From assembly GCA_029251165.1 (NCBI GenBank), contig JAQXDW010000065.1:1-53391 (forward strand): a DNA stretch of 53,391 nt. Reading direction: 5' to 3'. Position 1 is the first letter of the stretch. The number at the start of each line of letters is the position of its first letter. The notes beneath the pieces are model-generated. The model worked only from the letters and a program-made list of their open reading frames with translations. It was not told the origin of the DNA and searched no databases. Shown here in pieces: positions 51,999 through 53,391 of this stretch. The position numbers and the translations under genes were made by a program. The DNA comes from Myxococcota bacterium (GTDB lineage: Bacteria; Myxococcota_A; UBA796).

Positions 51999-53391
51999 TT
52001 AGGACCGCCGCCGCCTCACGAGTCCCACAAACAGCACCGCGAGTCCCCAGAACCCAGCAGCGCCGGAGCGGACGTGGCTGCAGGCCTTGTCGCCGGTGCC
52101 ATCTGCGGCGGTGCCATCTGCGCCGCTGCCGTCGGTGCTCTCCTCACCATCGGCGGGTGTGGTGTCCTCGGTGACGAGGTCTGTGCCGTCGCAGTCCTGG
52201 TCGATGCCGTCGTCGGCGATCTCCTCGGCGGCCGGGCTGATGGTGCTGTCTGCATCATCGCAGTCGTCGCCGCCGTGGTCTGCGGACGCGTAGCCATCGG
52301 CGTCGGCGTCGTCGTCGCTCTCGCCGTCACAGTCGGCGTCGATGCCGTCGTACCAGACCTCCGGCGCGGCCGGGTGGATGTCCTCGTCTTCGTCGTCACA
52401 GTCCGACCCGCCATAGTCCACGGCGTCGTAGCCGTCGCCGTCGCTGTCGTAGTCGCTCCACCCGTCGCAGTCCGCGTCGATGCCGTCGTAGGGAGCGTCC
52501 TCTGCGCCGGGGTAGATGGTGGCGTCTGCGTCCTGGCAGTCATCACCGCCGAGCCCCTCTTGGTCGTGTCCGTCCTGATCCGCGTCGTAGTCGCTGCCGC
52601 CGTCGCAGTCGGTGTCGATGCCGTCGTACCAGATCTCTGCGGCCGCGGCGTTCACCATCGCGTCGGTGTCGTCGCAGTCTGAGCCACCGTGGCTGTCGGC
52701 GTCCTCGCCGTCGCCGTCGCTGTCGTAGTCGCTGCCGCCGTCGCAGTCGGTGTCGACGCCGTCGTACCAGATCTCAGCTGCATCGGGGTTGATGCCGCTG
52801 TCGGTGTCGTTGCAGTCCGTTCCCCCGTAGAGGTCTGAGTCGTGGCCGTCGACGTCGGCGTCATAGTCGGAGCCGCCCGTGCAGTCCTGATCGACGCCGT
52901 CGTAGTAGCTCTCGGTGGCGTCGGTGTTGACCGTGGCGTCGGTGTCGTCGCAGTCGGGGCCGCCGTGGCTGTCGGCGTCCTCGCCGTCGCCGTCGCTGTC
53001 GTAGTCGCTGCCGCCGTCGCAGTCGGTGTCGACGCCGTCGTACCAGATCTCGAACGCATCGGGGTTGATGCTGCTGTCGTCGTCGTCGCAGTCGGAGCCG
53101 CCGGTCGTGTCGCTGTCATGGCCGTCCCCGTCAACATCGCTGAGGTCCGCGCCGTCGCAGTCCTGGTCGATGCCGTCGCCCGGCAGCTCGGTGCCACCAG
53201 GCCGCGCCAGGAAGACACTGTCGTCGCAGTCGGTCAGCGGGTCGTCGGCCGAGGCCTCGCCCGCATCGTCGCAGTCCTCATCCGTGGACACGACGGTGCT
53301 GCCGTCGTTGGCGCCGTAGCCGTCGCCGTCCGCATCGACGTAGCAGACCTCCGTGCCGGCGCAGTCCTGGTCGACGCCGTCCCCGGTCGTC
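51999..53391 (-). CDS. MopE-like repeat protein with MYXO-CTERM tail (5' end outside window)
   Basis: The frame is open to the right edge, so the N-terminus is missing; an in-frame GTG at 53291 is not the true start because repeat sequence (VDADGDGYGA) continues upstream of it. At least 464 codons are present. About ten units carry IWYDGVDTDCDGGSDYDSDG, then DCDDTDA, in which the usual Cys pair is reduced to CDG. The tail is KACSHVRSG, a hydrophobic stretch (FWGLAVLFVGLV) and RRRRS. It is probably surface-sorted through the tail. DNA-level similarity between units is high. Confidence 0.87.
   Translation of the reverse strand, partial: TTGDGVDQDCAGTEVCYVDADGDGYGANDGSTVVSTDEDCDDAGEASADDPLTDCDDSVFLARPGGTELPGDGIDQDCDGADLSDVDGDGHDSDTTGGSDCDDDDSSINPDAFEIWYDGVDTDCDGGSDYDSDGDGEDADSHGGPDCDDTDATVNTDATESYYDGVDQDCTGGSDYDADVDGHDSDLYGGTDCNDTDSGINPDAAEIWYDGVDTDCDGGSDYDSDGDGEDADSHGGSDCDDTDAMVNAAAAEIWYDGIDTDCDGGSDYDADQDGHDQEGLGGDDCQDADATIYPGAEDAPYDGIDADCDGWSDYDSDGDGYDAVDYGGSDCDDEDEDIHPAAPEVWYDGIDADCDGESDDDADADGYASADHGGDDCDDADSTISPAAEEIADDGIDQDCDGTDLVTEDTTPADGEESTDGSGADGTAADGTGDKACSHVRSGAAGFWGLAVLFVGLVRRRRS

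Overview
The window is GC-rich and densely coded. It most resembles the genome of a myxobacterium or related former deltaproteobacterium (Myxococcota-like). Three things point there. Several secreted proteins carry MopE-type Asp/Cys repeats (CDG-D-DCDG) and FG-GAP repeats. Several end in MYXO-CTERM-like tails (Cys, hydrophobic segment, Arg cluster). There are also many lipoproteins with Asp/Thr/Glu-rich linkers. This placement is inferred from protein style; no rRNA or tRNA gene was recognised.

Layout. 1-4940: MopE-like lipoprotein (cut by the left edge), enoyl-CoA isomerase/hydratase, arylsulfotransferase-like lipoprotein and a PNGase F-like lipoprotein. 4999-12756: Lrp/AsnC regulator divergent from a ThrE-type exporter, small Cys-rich lipoprotein, HAD phosphatase, DEAD-box RNA helicase, secreted unknown, a TIGR02147/DUF4423 remnant, and an 84-aa protein coupled to an OYE flavin oxidoreductase. 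12899-19436: class III adenylate cyclase, Tat-exported sulfatase, two hypotheticals, PEGA lipoprotein and a MYXO-CTERM helical-repeat protein. 19561-26810: BchE-like B12/radical SAM enzyme, DUF3142 lipoprotein, monoacylglycerol-lipase-like hydrolase, and divergently a 1179-aa MopE/FG-GAP protein. 26819-30714: the most unusual locus, four same-strand genes (peroxiredoxin lipoprotein with an in-frame UGA at the peroxidatic position, NadE, P4H-like 2OG dioxygenase, NMNAT-phosphoribosyltransferase fusion). 30835-40335: SDR, IPNS-like dioxygenase, ribosomal protein L31 type B, envelope proteins, secreted metallophosphoesterase, a lipoprotein pair, DASS transporter and a LysR regulator. 40391-53391: MopE/FG-GAP lipoprotein, 1505-aa cupredoxin-like lipoprotein, membrane protein, PCD, subtilase with MYXO-CTERM, a Cys-rich-repeat lipoprotein, a small Cys protein and a MopE-like protein cut by the right edge.

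Working together. About half the genes encode envelope or surface proteins, mostly as single transcription units. Tight coupling (overlaps of 1-4 nt or abutting codons) is seen for the 84-aa protein/OYE, hydrolase/DUF3142, nadE/dioxygenase/NMNAT-PRT and the 37985-35326 pair. A recurring feature is a -10-like hexamer (TA...T) only 5-7 nt before the start codon, which implies many leaderless mRNAs; another is unusually short signal peptides. The two strongest leads are the predicted selenoprotein peroxiredoxin and the NAD-type nucleotide cassette directly downstream of it.
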